30,224 nt of DNA from Peptococcaceae bacterium. Its GTDB lineage: Bacteria; Bacillota; Desulfitobacteriia; Desulfitobacteriales; Desulfitobacteriaceae. The position numbers were made by a program, and so were the translations under genes. This document shows positions 16,830 through 23,640 of this stretch, piece after piece (the stretch's first letter is position 1; each line of letters begins with the position of its first letter). Where the stretch lies: assembly GCA_031289815.1 (NCBI GenBank), contig JAITOS010000145.1:1-30224 (forward strand), in the 5' to 3' direction. The notes below the pieces were generated by a model that was not told the origin of the DNA, searched no databases, and was given only the letters and a program-made list of their open reading frames with translations.

Positions 16830-18083
16830 ATGGAGTTTTTTGCCGATCTAGTGGTCATGGGGGAGAAAGCCAAGGCAGCCGCCAGAAAGATGGCTTTAAT
16901 AGACGCCAAAACCAAAAACCGCGCCTTGCTGGAAATCGCGGCTGCACTCCTGAAACAGCAGGAAGAAATCATCGCCGCCAATAAGCGCGACGTCGCCGCC
17001 GCCGAAGAAAAGGGGATCGCTAAGCAGCTGATCGACCGCTTACGCCTGACGCCGACGGCGATTCAACAGATCAGCGAAGCGGTTCAGGACGTGGCGGCCT
17101 TGCCGGATCCGATCGGCGACGGGGATTTCTGGACCCGGCCCAACGGCTTGCGTTTGCAGCGAACGCGCGTACCCTTGGGCGTGATCGCTATGGTCTATGA
17201 AGCCCGGCCTAACGTCACGGCGGACGCGGCGGTCTTATGCTTAAAATCCGGCAACGCCGTGATTTTGCGCGGCGGCTCTGAAGCCATTGAGAGCAATAAG
17301 TTGATAGCCAAGCTCATCGCCGCGGCGGCGGAAGAGGCGGGAATTCCAGCCGGAGCCGTCCAGCTGATTGAAAATACGGATCGCCAATATGTCCAACAGC
17401 TCATGCGGCTGAACGCCTACGTCGATGTGATCATCCCTCGGGGCGGGAACAGCCTGATCCAAACCATCGTGCAAAACGCCACCGTACCGGTCATCGAAAC
17501 CGGCACCGGCGTCTGTCACGCCTATGTGGACCGGGAAGGGGATTTCGATAAAGCGATTCCCATTATCATCAACGGCAAAACCCAGAAGCCTTCGGTTTGC
17601 AACGCCCTGGAAACCCTGTTGGTAGACGAACAGATCGCGGCGGCCTTTTTGCCGCTGATCGGCGAAGAATTAAAAAAACACGGCGTGGAAATCAGAGGCT
17701 GCCCGCAAACCTGTACCCTTCTTCCTTACGCCTTGCCGGCGACAGAGGAGGACTGGGGGAGGGAGTACCTGGATTTAATTCTGAGCGTGAAGGTCGTGAC
17801 GGGTCTGGATCAGGCGCTGGATCATATCTATCGCTATGGGACAAAGCATTCGGAGACGATCATCACTGAGAATTACAGCAACGCCCAGCGCTTTTTGCGC
17901 GAAACCGACGCCGCCGCCGTCTATGTGAACGCTTCTACCCGCTTCACGGACGGAGGACGCTTTGGCTTCGGCGCCGAGATCGGGATCAGTACCCAAAAGC
18001 TCCATGCCCGCGGGCCGATGGGTTTAAAGGAACTGACGACGATCAAATATATGGTCTACGGGGACGGTCAGATTGCGGAGTAG
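16830..18083 (+). CDS. proA: Glutamate-5-semialdehyde dehydrogenase (gamma-glutamyl phosphate reductase)
   Basis: 417 aa from ATG 16830, which follows AGGAGGGGAG; this gives the normal family length. An upstream in-frame ATG at 16794 would add 12 residues encoded by microsatellite sequence and was rejected. The enzyme reduces gamma-glutamyl phosphate to glutamate semialdehyde with NADPH. The catalytic Cys257 lies in P-S-V-C-N-A-L-E-T, and the signature N-A-Y-V-D-V-I-I-P-R-G-G is just N-terminal to it. It completes the proline pathway with proB and proC. Confidence 0.97.
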   Translation: MEFFADLVVMGEKAKAAARKMALIDAKTKNRALLEIAAALLKQQEEIIAANKRDVAAAEEKGIAKQLIDRLRLTPTAIQQISEAVQDVAALPDPIGDGDFWTRPNGLRLQRTRVPLGVIAMVYEARPNVTADAAVLCLKSGNAVILRGGSEAIESNKLIAKLIAAAAEEAGIPAGAVQLIENTDRQYVQQLMRLNAYVDVIIPRGGNSLIQTIVQNATVPVIETGTGVCHAYVDREGDFDKAIPIIINGKTQKPSVCNALETLLVDEQIAAAFLPLIGEELKKHGVEIRGCPQTCTLLPYALPATEEDWGREYLDLILSVKVVTGLDQALDHIYRYGTKHSETIITENYSNAQRFLRETDAAAVYVNASTRFTDGGRFGFGAEIGISTQKLHARGPMGLKELTTIKYMVYGDGQIAE

Positions 18084-18178
18084 CGTGAGATTGTTGCCTA
18101 GCATAAAATCGTCGCTTGGAACCGGGCGGCACAGTGTCCCGGCGCGTCGCGGAAAATTAAAAATGATGGAGATATTTT

Positions 18179-18793
18179 ATGGAAGCTAAGCAAGCATCCG
18201 CTTTAGAAAACCTGGCGAAAGAAACCTGTAGCTGTACCAAATGCCCGCTGCGTTCCGGCTGCAACGGCGTCGTTTTCGGCGAAGGCAATCCGGCGTCGCC
18301 CGTCATGTTCGTCGGCGAGGGGCCGGGACAAACGGAAGATGAGCTGGGACGGCCCTTTGTCGGCAAAGCCGGTCAGCTATTGGATAAAATCCTTCAGGCG
18401 GCAGATTTGCCGAGAGGGGACGTCTACATCACCAACATCGTCAAATGCCGACCGCCGGGAAACCGGACGCCCACCGCGGAGGAAATGAACGCCTGTTTAC
18501 CGTGGCTGCGCCTTCAGTTTGCCATTATCCGGCCTAAATACATCATCTTATTGGGCTTGGCGGCAACGCACGGAATTTTGGGGGCGGACATCCCCACCAT
18601 GAAGTCCTGCCGCGGTCAGTGGTTTGAGCGGAAGGGCGTAAAAATCATGCCGACCTATCATCCGGCGGCGCTTCTCCGCAATCCCCAGTTTAAAAAGCCG
18701 GTATGGGAGGATTTTATCGTCATTCGGGACGCGGTGAAAGGGACGGGGGCTGGAAACCAGAATGTATCAAATACCGGCAAGGAAGAGAGCTAA
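18179..18793 (+). CDS. Family 4-type uracil-DNA glycosylase with Fe-S cluster
   Basis: 204 aa. It removes uracil from DNA. The active-site segment G-E-G-P-G-Q-T-E-D-E-L-G-R-P-F-V-G starts near residue 46, and the second motif is Y-H-P-A-A-L-L-R-N-P. Cys19, Cys22, Cys90 and Cys106 fit the four ligands of the [4Fe-4S] cluster of this family; Cys17 and Cys28 are extra. ATG 18179 follows a GGAG. The last 16 or so residues after the conserved end form an unusual tail ending G-K-E-E-S, whose DNA is repeated at the 3' end of the phage zot gene (see findings). A strong terminator follows. Confidence 0.93.
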   Translation: MEAKQASALENLAKETCSCTKCPLRSGCNGVVFGEGNPASPVMFVGEGPGQTEDELGRPFVGKAGQLLDKILQAADLPRGDVYITNIVKCRPPGNRTPTAEEMNACLPWLRLQFAIIRPKYIILLGLAATHGILGADIPTMKSCRGQWFERKGVKIMPTYHPAALLRNPQFKKPVWEDFIVIRDAVKGTGAGNQNVSNTGKEES

Positions 18794-18843
18794 AAAAGCC
18801 TGTAAGGGGTCCCTCATCCGGTGTTCCGCTTATAGGCTTTTTA
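18792..18843. terminator. Strong bidirectional-type terminator after the uracil-DNA glycosylase gene
   Basis: AAAAAGCCTGTAAG (18793-18806) pairs with CTTATAGGCTTTTT (18829-18842) with one G-U pair; A and T tracts flank the stem on both sides. Confidence 0.9.
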
Positions 18844-18848
18844 GCTCA

Positions 18849-18877
18849 TTTTAAAATAATACTTTTTATGCTAAAAT
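18849..18877 (+). promoter_or_regulatory. Promoter of type I toxin copy 1
   Basis: TTTTAA (18849-18854), 17 bp, TAAAAT (18872-18877). The same sequence with the same spacing is conserved in front of the two intact right-hand copies. Confidence 0.6.
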
Positions 18878-18938
18878 ATGGGTGTAGTCAGATGAAGCCA
18901 AGGCGGTTAAGCTGACCCTCCGGAAAGGAGGTGACGCT

Positions 18939-19013
18939 ATGGAGTATTTAGTTATTTTGGTGGTAATCCTTGTGATTATCATAATCATACTAAATCTTTC
19001 CAAAAGAAAATAA
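18939..19013 (+). CDS. 24-aa hydrophobic type I toxin candidate, copy 1
   Basis: The peptide begins MEYLVILVV, continues with an almost unbroken Val/Ile/Leu stretch and ends LNLSKRK, so it is a single membrane segment with a basic tail, like small type I toxins such as Fst, TxpA or Ldr. The ribosome binding site AGGAGGT lies seven bases upstream and is paired in the mRNA with CCTCC just 5' of it, a hairpin that should block translation. The stop codon lies in the left arm of a bidirectional terminator shared with a convergent antisense RNA. Three further copies with closely similar coding sequence and one rearranged relic exist in the window, which is strong evidence that the short frame is real. 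Toxicity is inferred. Confidence 0.75.
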   Translation: MEYLVILVVILVIIIIILNLSKRK

Positions 19014-19043
19014 CCGCCCTGAGTTAAGGGAAGCGGTTATTTT
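19007..19043. terminator. Shared bidirectional terminator, copy 1
   Basis: AAAATAACCGC (19007-19017) pairs with GCGGTTATTTT (19033-19043). It would end both the toxin mRNA and the convergent antisense RNA. The same stem is present in all five copies of the element. Confidence 0.85.
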
Positions 19044-19086
19044 CTTTAACTTATTCCTCAGCTAACCGTCAACGGTTGCTTCATCT
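19007..19086 (-). ncRNA. Candidate antisense antitoxin RNA, copy 1
   Basis: Start inferred about seven bases after the -10 element on the minus strand, end at the shared terminator, giving an RNA of roughly 80 nt. It is complementary to the 3' end of the toxin mRNA. Its 5' part forms a hairpin (AACC/GGTT-AGCT) with nearly the same sequence as the 5' hairpin of the toxin mRNA. Confidence 0.55.
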
Positions 19087-19092
19087 GGCTAT

Positions 19093-19122
19093 ACTATATC
19101 ATAGTTCAGGCGTTGAATTCAA
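19093..19122 (-). promoter_or_regulatory. Promoter of antisense RNA, copy 1
   Basis: On the minus strand, TTGAAT (19122-19117), 18 bp, TATAGT (19098-19093). TTGAA(T/C)-18-TA(T/C)A(G/A)T is conserved in all five copies. Confidence 0.7.
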
Positions 19123-19146
19123 GTTAATTATTCCTTTTTTCTTTCA

Positions 19147-19174
19147 ACTTGACATAATATTTAATCTTTGACAT
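19147..19174. repeat. Left attachment site (dif-like, one arm degenerate)
   Basis: Shares CAACTTGACATAATATTTA (19145-19163) exactly with 26321-26339. Read on the minus strand it has the arm TTATGTCAAGT, adjoining the six-base centre TAAATA, but the opposite arm is ATGTCAAAGAT instead of ATGTCCTATAA. One good arm, a shared centre and one poor arm is what a phage att site used by XerC/XerD would leave. Confidence 0.75.
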
Positions 19175-19182
19175 TTAATGGA

Positions 19183-19213
19183 AACTGTTAGCAAATAACA
19201 GCTTTTTTATTTT
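19183..19213 (+). terminator. Terminator just inside the left prophage end
   Basis: CTGTTA (19185-19190) pairs with TAACAG (19196-19201), followed by CTTTTTTATTTT. No plus-strand phage gene lies upstream in the prophage, but in the circular phage this would end transcription of the HTH gene at 26116-26286. Confidence 0.65.
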
Positions 19214-19220
19214 AGATACC

Positions 19221-19236
19221 TGTTACAGGTGTAACA
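19221..19236. promoter_or_regulatory. Palindromic operator candidate upstream of rep
   Basis: TGTTAC-AGGT-GTAACA is a perfect 6+6 palindrome and overlaps a second one, ACCTGT-T-ACAGGT. A weak promoter candidate follows (TTGACA 19270-19275, 17 bp, TACGTC). A phage repressor would be expected to bind here; the 56-aa HTH protein is the best candidate in the element. Confidence 0.5.
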
Positions 19237-19308
19237 ATTTAAATTCGGATAGCTCTAATCATCTGATTTTTGACAACTGGAAGGAATTGCCCTACGTCGT
19301 GAATTTTA

Positions 19309-19356
19309 GTGCGGTGCATAGTAACACCGCACGAGAGTCCCAGATGTGGACTTTTT
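19309..19356 (+). other. Double hairpin in the rep leader (origin or attenuator)
   Basis: First hairpin: GTGCGGTG (19309-19316) with CACCGCAC (19325-19332), perfect. Second: AGTCC (19336-19340) with GGACT (19348-19352) followed by T5, which looks like an attenuator. Paired hairpins next to rep could equally be the double-strand origin cut by the replication protein. Sequence alone does not decide. Confidence 0.45.
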
Positions 19357-19394
19357 ACCGAAACCGAAACCAAAAAAAGGAGGTGAAAAAGCAC

Positions 19395-20585
19395 TTGATA
19401 ATGATTGATACCATCGGCTTAGAATCTCCGGAAATTGGTTTCGATTCTGCTTCAAAAATCGAAAGTGCCTTAAAAAAATACTACGGCGTAGATTTGAAAA
19501 CAGGAGAAGTCATGTATCAATTCATATCCGGTCAGCTGGTCGGAAGTTATGACTCGTCGGTATCCGTCCGGGTATCTTACGAAAGACTGATACCGCAATA
19601 CGAATTAAAGCCGGAGGGGAGGTTTTACAATGAATTAACCGGAAAAACTGAGTTTTTACCAACTAAAACCATTGTCAAAATGGTCAAATGCAAATGTGAG
19701 CCTTATTTGTACGTCGAATGCTCCATACACAAGCTACTTCTTGGCCACAATGTTTTCGGCGGTACGGACAATATAAAATTTTGCGTCGAATTCGTTGTAA
19801 AGCTATTAAAACAGTCCTTTGACGTAGATTTACCTGTTCCCAGTAGCTGGCTCATTCGCCGCATTGACCCCGCTATGGTTTTCAACCTTGGCCGATTTGA
19901 ATCAGTATCAGAATATCTTAGAGGGCTTAAACACTGCTATTTCCCAAGAAAAAAAGTCATTGCCTACAAGTTTGAATCTATCTACGTTCCCGGTCGCGTC
20001 ACTACCCTGAAACTCTACCACAAAGGCCCCGAATTTTATAAACACGACCGCAAGCGGCTTTTAAAAACCATGAAGCCCTCCAAGGTCGATTTGCTCCAGC
20101 GAATCGCTAATAAACTGCTACGGGTCGAACTGGAAATCAAAGCACAAAGACTAAGATTAGATTTTGAGGGCGAGTTGCCAACGTATGAAAAAATCACTGT
20201 TGCATACTTGCAAAAAACACTGGATAAGGAGGTCTTTAAATTGCTGAGAGAAAAACAAGAGCCGGACAGAATTGAAGTTTACAGAACAACCGAATCCGTA
20301 TTAAACCGCATAAATGCGTCGCAAATGTCGAATCGGAAAAAGAGAAGCCTATTCAGCTTCTGGGTAAATCTTGCCACTCTTGGCGAGGAAGTTGTAAAGG
20401 AAAGTATTAGCAAAACCGTATTTTACCGAGATAGAAAGGCCCTCATAGCGCTCAATATATCATGGCACCAATCAGACATAGTTATCAATGAGCAGTTTTC
20501 CGGTGTCCCAGAGGGCTTTGTACCGGTGACAACGGATAAACGTTGTATGTCTTACACTAATTACAAATTGCGCTTAGCGTCTTAA
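19395..20585 (+). CDS. Phage replication initiation protein, gene II/X family
   Basis: 396 aa from TTG 19395, eight bases after AGGAGGTGA; the open frame extends further upstream through the leader hairpins and ATG 19401 is an alternative. The segment S-S-W-L-I-R-R-I-D-P-A-M-V-F-N-L near residue 160, the tract with P-R-K-K-V-I-A-Y-K-F-E-S, then L-K-L-Y-H-K-G-P-E-F-Y-K-H, and L-R-V-E-L-E-I-K-A-Q-R-L-R match the Phage_CRI/Phage_X replication proteins of inoviruses as I know them. It should nick the double-strand origin and drive rolling-circle replication. First gene of the phage early region, followed by the ssDNA-binding protein at 28 nt. GC is clearly lower than in the proline genes. Confidence 0.85.
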   Translation: MIMIDTIGLESPEIGFDSASKIESALKKYYGVDLKTGEVMYQFISGQLVGSYDSSVSVRVSYERLIPQYELKPEGRFYNELTGKTEFLPTKTIVKMVKCKCEPYLYVECSIHKLLLGHNVFGGTDNIKFCVEFVVKLLKQSFDVDLPVPSSWLIRRIDPAMVFNLGRFESVSEYLRGLKHCYFPRKKVIAYKFESIYVPGRVTTLKLYHKGPEFYKHDRKRLLKTMKPSKVDLLQRIANKLLRVELEIKAQRLRLDFEGELPTYEKITVAYLQKTLDKEVFKLLREKQEPDRIEVYRTTESVLNRINASQMSNRKKRSLFSFWVNLATLGEEVVKESISKTVFYRDRKALIALNISWHQSDIVINEQFSGVPEGFVPVTTDKRCMSYTNYKLRLAS

Positions 20586-20613
20586 TTTTAAAAAAAGAAG
20601 GGATGAAAAAAAA

Positions 20614-20958
20614 ATGAACACTTACTTGATTTTAGGTTGTTACGCCTACAACTTCGTCAACAAAGACACGGGAGAGGTAATCAAAGGCAACACCATGCAC
20701 ATCGTAGACCCGTTTGACGTGGATGATGGCAATAGAAAAGGTTGCGTTCCTCTGAAATTAACCATCTCGGACAAAGTCCGCGAAAACATCGGCGAACTTC
20801 CCGGCCTGTATGATATCGATTTCGGCCAGCGTCCCGGCGCGGGGGGAAAACCAACGTCTTATGTTCGCAACTTATCCTTTGTCGCTCCAGTCGATTTATT
20901 AGCCGCTTTGGATAACGCCAAAGACAAAGATAAAGCGAAGAAATTGGGGGTCATTTAA
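20614..20958 (+). CDS. Putative phage ssDNA-binding protein (gene V-like)
   Basis: 114 aa, following the replication gene at the position of the inovirus single-stranded DNA-binding protein, which coats the progeny strand before assembly. The sequence is a compact beta-rich domain (N-terminal M-N-T-Y-L-I-L-G-C-Y-A-Y-N-F) with a Lys/Asp-rich end (D-N-A-K-D-K-D-K-A-K-K). I assign the function from position, size and composition; no family signature is unmistakable. ATG 20614 follows AAGAAGGG. Confidence 0.65.
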   Translation: MNTYLILGCYAYNFVNKDTGEVIKGNTMHIVDPFDVDDGNRKGCVPLKLTISDKVRENIGELPGLYDIDFGQRPGAGGKPTSYVRNLSFVAPVDLLAALDNAKDKDKAKKLGVI

Positions 20959-20962
20959 GACT

Positions 20963-21103
20963 ATGGCAACAATGACGGCAGATTTAACGCCTTTAATTGA
21001 ATCTATCAATCTATTGCGCTCCGAGATTGCTTTTTTTGCTGGTTTTATCATCGCCGTCCTTGTTGCGTCTCTCTTCTTTGTCAAAATGGGGGGCATACGA
21101 TGA
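20963..21103 (+). CDS. 46-aa single-pass membrane protein, putative minor coat protein
   Basis: Starts ATG 20963, four bases after the preceding stop, and ends in the overlap ATGA with the next start (21100), so its placement between two phage genes is exact. One membrane segment (A-F-F-A-G-F-I-I-A-V-L-V-A-S-L-F-F-V) is followed by a basic end. Inoviruses carry such tiny membrane proteins (pVII/pIX-like) before the major coat gene; that is the most likely role. Translation is probably coupled to the upstream gene because its own ribosome binding site is the GGGG at the end of that gene. Confidence 0.7.
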   Translation: MATMTADLTPLIESINLLRSEIAFFAGFIIAVLVASLFFVKMGGIR

Positions 21104-21663
21104 AAAAAGCGGTTGCCATCGTTTCCTTGCTTTTAAGTATCTTTGTCTTTATGCCGCACCCTGCAAACGCCGCCGCCAAGAGTGACAATATTCCTATGGT
21201 CATTGCTTTTTCGCCTTTGGTTATCGGTGTCTCGCCTTTTCCGGTAACTGGCTTAGATTATGAAGAATTTGGAAATTTAGTTCTGATTAGTTGGGACGCA
21301 AATCTTTTGTATAATCCGTTAGGCTACAGGGTTTATTTAGACAATGCATTTCTATGGCAAACGACAGAAACAAAATTCTTGCTTATAGACTATGAGCCGG
21401 GAGAATATAACTTTTCAGTATCTTGCTATAACGCCATCGGCGAAGGTGATAAAACGCCAATCAGCGTCACCATATCAGGGCCGCCAGAAATACCACCAGA
21501 GCCAGAAACGCCAGAAGAAGGAACAGACATTATGCCCTTCATCGACACGGAAAACTTCGGTCTTGGCGTCAAATTCGGCTTAATTCTATCATGTTCTGCT
21601 GGCATGTTAGGTTTAGCAATAAATGCGGTCATTAAACTATTTTCTATTCTGACAGGCAGATAA
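21100..21663 (+). CDS. Secreted Fn3-like phage protein with C-terminal membrane anchor
   Basis: 187 aa. A signal peptide (M-K-K-A-V-A-I-V-S-L-L-L-S-I-F-V-F then P-A-N-A-A-A) leads to a fibronectin type III-like domain of about 80 residues (I-S-W-D-A, G-Y-R-V-Y-L, F-S-V-S-C-Y-N-A-I-G-E-G). A Pro/Glu-rich linker and a C-terminal hydrophobic anchor (about residues 155-185) follow. This is the build of a virion tip or host-attachment protein, and it lies between two coat-type genes. Which of this and the 22010-23392 product is the functional pIII is open. It overlaps the previous gene by 4 nt. Confidence 0.7.
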   Translation: MKKAVAIVSLLLSIFVFMPHPANAAAKSDNIPMVIAFSPLVIGVSPFPVTGLDYEEFGNLVLISWDANLLYNPLGYRVYLDNAFLWQTTETKFLLIDYEPGEYNFSVSCYNAIGEGDKTPISVTISGPPEIPPEPETPEEGTDIMPFIDTENFGLGVKFGLILSCSAGMLGLAINAVIKLFSILTGR

Positions 21664-21691
21664 AAAAACAAGAAAAAGGGAGGAAATAACA

Positions 21692-21937
21692 ATGTTAAAA
21701 AGCAAACTTCAAAAAATGGTAATCGTTACAGGGGGAACTCTGGCTGGGGTGGCTGGCGCGGCCTTGCCTGCTTTCGCCGCTGGTACCGCTGATACCGCTG
21801 TCATCACGGCGATTGGTGATATTGCCGATACCTCTATTGCTACGCTTTCCGGGATTGCTCCGGTAGCCATCACCATCTTCGGCGCAATCTTCGTTTGGAA
21901 AATCGGCAAGAAGGTTTTCGGTATCATCACGAACTAA
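21692..21937 (+). CDS. Major coat protein (pVIII-like)
   Basis: 81 aa with the hallmarks of a filamentous-phage major coat protein. A basic N-terminus and signal sequence end in P-A-F-A-A, so cleavage leaves a mature protein of about 52 residues. It has an amphipathic, mildly acidic first half, a hydrophobic segment (I-A-P-V-A-I-T-I-F-G-A-I-F-V-W) and a basic end (K-I-G-K-K-V-F) that would face the DNA. It has the best ribosome binding site in the element (GGGAGGAAATAAC) and its own terminator directly downstream, fitting high expression. Confidence 0.88.
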   Translation: MLKSKLQKMVIVTGGTLAGVAGAALPAFAAGTADTAVITAIGDIADTSIATLSGIAPVAITIFGAIFVWKIGKKVFGIITN

Positions 21938-21954
21938 TTACACACCGTTCATTT

Positions 21955-21987
21955 TGAGGGCATGGCGGCAGAACATGCCCTCATTTT
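21955..21987 (+). terminator. Central terminator after the major coat gene
   Basis: TGAGGGCATG (21955-21964) pairs perfectly with CATGCCCTCA (21974-21983), followed by TTTT. A terminator immediately after the coat gene is the arrangement of Ff phages. Confidence 0.8.
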
Positions 21988-22009
21988 AACGAACAGGGGA
22001 GGGGACACC

Positions 22010-23392
22010 TTGAAAATTAAGATTATTGCCGTACTCATTTGTATAAATTTGTTATTCAGCTTCACCTTTGAAGCGAAACGGGCAGACGCATTTTTCCCCA
22101 TTCTGGCCGCTATCGGCTCGGTTTTATCCTCTACGGAATTCGCCGCCTTTGCGGCTTTACTGACGGCTGGGGTTGTTTTTCACTCGGAAATTGAAGCGGT
22201 TGATTTAAGCCGTTCTTTTGCAAATGCCAAGTCAAACATTTTAGAAAACATCATGGTGTACGACTATGCTACAGACATCTGGAAAGGGCAAGTTTCCAGT
22301 TCCGTTGTTGCTGAAGCGCAAGATTTTATGACTACGTATATGTTACAGTCCCAGCATACGTTAAATTATACTGGTAACGGCTATTATTCCGGCTTTTGGG
22401 ACAATCCGAATGATCGCATGGCCTTTGAAAGCGTTTACTGTGCCGCCAACTCCCTGACCGACTTTGAAATCAGCGGCGCGTCTTGGGCCGTCATCCAGTC
22501 CTGGCTTAACATGGACGATAACAACTATGCTTCTTTCAAAATGATGGCTTCCACATGGCAAACAGGGGTAGAATATCGGGTTTTTAAAGATGAAATAGCG
22601 ATGGTGATTAATAACCAAATGTACATGAGTATGTACGTCGGCGCGATCGACGGCTTGCGCTATCGTATGTATGGTTCTTCCTTGAGTATATGGATTCACT
22701 CATGGGGAAGCTGGGGTAATGATTTCCCCATTTGGCAGGGTGGCGTCGGTGGTTCCGCCGAAAATTCAGCTTGTTTATTTTCGATGGCCGTCGGCTATGC
22801 TCAATATTCCGATGTTGTAATCTCGCTTACCTCCACGTCTACTTATACCAGCGATTTAGATTATACGCCGTCTACCGTAAAAGACTATGATTTAGCGATT
22901 CCCGGCGATACCACCATAGACGGCATTTTAGATAAATCGCTGGAGGACTTCGAGACTACCGCTGAAATTCCAACCACGCCGGATATCTCCGGAATATTTT
23001 CATTCCTCCAGAGCCTTTTAGACGCGCTGCTTGCCATCAAGAGTTTTTTAGCTGGTTTTATATCATCTCTGGTTGCCGCGCTCTCTGAGGCCGTTTTAGG
23101 GGGGGATGAGGGTATAAATTGGGAACCTATACGCCACTCCTTGAACCTGTTTACCAACAAATTTCCTTTTTCCTTGCCCTGGGACTTGCAAAGGATGTTG
23201 AGCAACTTCAACCAGTCTAACACCGTACCGCACTTTGATATCAATATCGACGCTGGCATTTTTAAATGGAATCAGAGCATCGACTTATCTATATTTTCGC
23301 CGCTGATAGGCACCGTCCGCGCTTTTTTGCTCATTGCCTTTAATCTCGGTCTGGTGATTGGAACTCGAAAATGGTTAGGAGGGGACGCCTAA
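22010..23392 (+). CDS. Large secreted minor coat/adsorption protein (pIII-like)
   Basis: 460 aa from TTG 22010, which follows GGGGAGGGGAC; an in-frame ATG at 21962 lies inside the terminator stem and was rejected. The N-terminus is a signal peptide (K-I-K-I-I-A-V-L-I-C-I-N-L-L-F-S-F) with likely cleavage after R-A-D-A. The central 300 residues are Ser/Thr/Tyr/Trp-rich and extracellular in character. Two hydrophobic regions lie in the C-terminal third (around residues 330-360 and 425-450). Size, signal and C-terminal anchor fit the receptor-binding end protein of a filamentous phage, but the sequence itself is not one I recognise. Confidence 0.65.
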   Translation: MKIKIIAVLICINLLFSFTFEAKRADAFFPILAAIGSVLSSTEFAAFAALLTAGVVFHSEIEAVDLSRSFANAKSNILENIMVYDYATDIWKGQVSSSVVAEAQDFMTTYMLQSQHTLNYTGNGYYSGFWDNPNDRMAFESVYCAANSLTDFEISGASWAVIQSWLNMDDNNYASFKMMASTWQTGVEYRVFKDEIAMVINNQMYMSMYVGAIDGLRYRMYGSSLSIWIHSWGSWGNDFPIWQGGVGGSAENSACLFSMAVGYAQYSDVVISLTSTSTYTSDLDYTPSTVKDYDLAIPGDTTIDGILDKSLEDFETTAEIPTTPDISGIFSFLQSLLDALLAIKSFLAGFISSLVAALSEAVLGGDEGINWEPIRHSLNLFTNKFPFSLPWDLQRMLSNFNQSNTVPHFDINIDAGIFKWNQSIDLSIFSPLIGTVRAFLLIAFNLGLVIGTRKWLGGDA

Positions 23393-23640
23393 TGTTATTT
23401 ACCGCTTTTAACGCTATTATCCGGTCTATCGGCGTATCGTTATCGGCGATACTGGCCGTACTGCCGAATTCGCCGTTTACGTGGGATTTATCCGCTGTCG
23501 ATAATTCTTTGCTACAAATTTTCGTCTGGATTATTCCAATTCAGGGCATGATAACAACCGTTTCCGTCTGGGTCGGCTCGGTGGCTATTTATTACTCCAT
23601 CCGCACCGTTTTACGGTGGGCGAAGGTGGTTGGCTCATGA
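23392..23640 (+). CDS. Small phage membrane protein (pVI-like)
   Basis: 82 aa from ATG 23392, overlapping the previous stop by one base (TAATG) with AGGAGGGG upstream. Two to three hydrophobic segments, no signal cleavage site, basic C-terminus. The place between the large minor coat protein and the Zot ATPase is that of pVI in filamentous phages. It overlaps zot by 4 nt (ATGA). Confidence 0.65.
   Translation: MLFTAFNAIIRSIGVSLSAILAVLPNSPFTWDLSAVDNSLLQIFVWIIPIQGMITTVSVWVGSVAIYYSIRTVLRWAKVVGS

Noticed and set aside
19147..19174. TTGACATAATAT as a promoter
   Set aside because: The -35-like and -10-like boxes are directly adjacent with no spacer; the dif reading explains the sequence better.
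22361..22699. Reverse frame of 112 codons inside the large minor coat gene
   Set aside because: Shadow frame; the forward gene has signal peptide, ribosome binding site and operon context.
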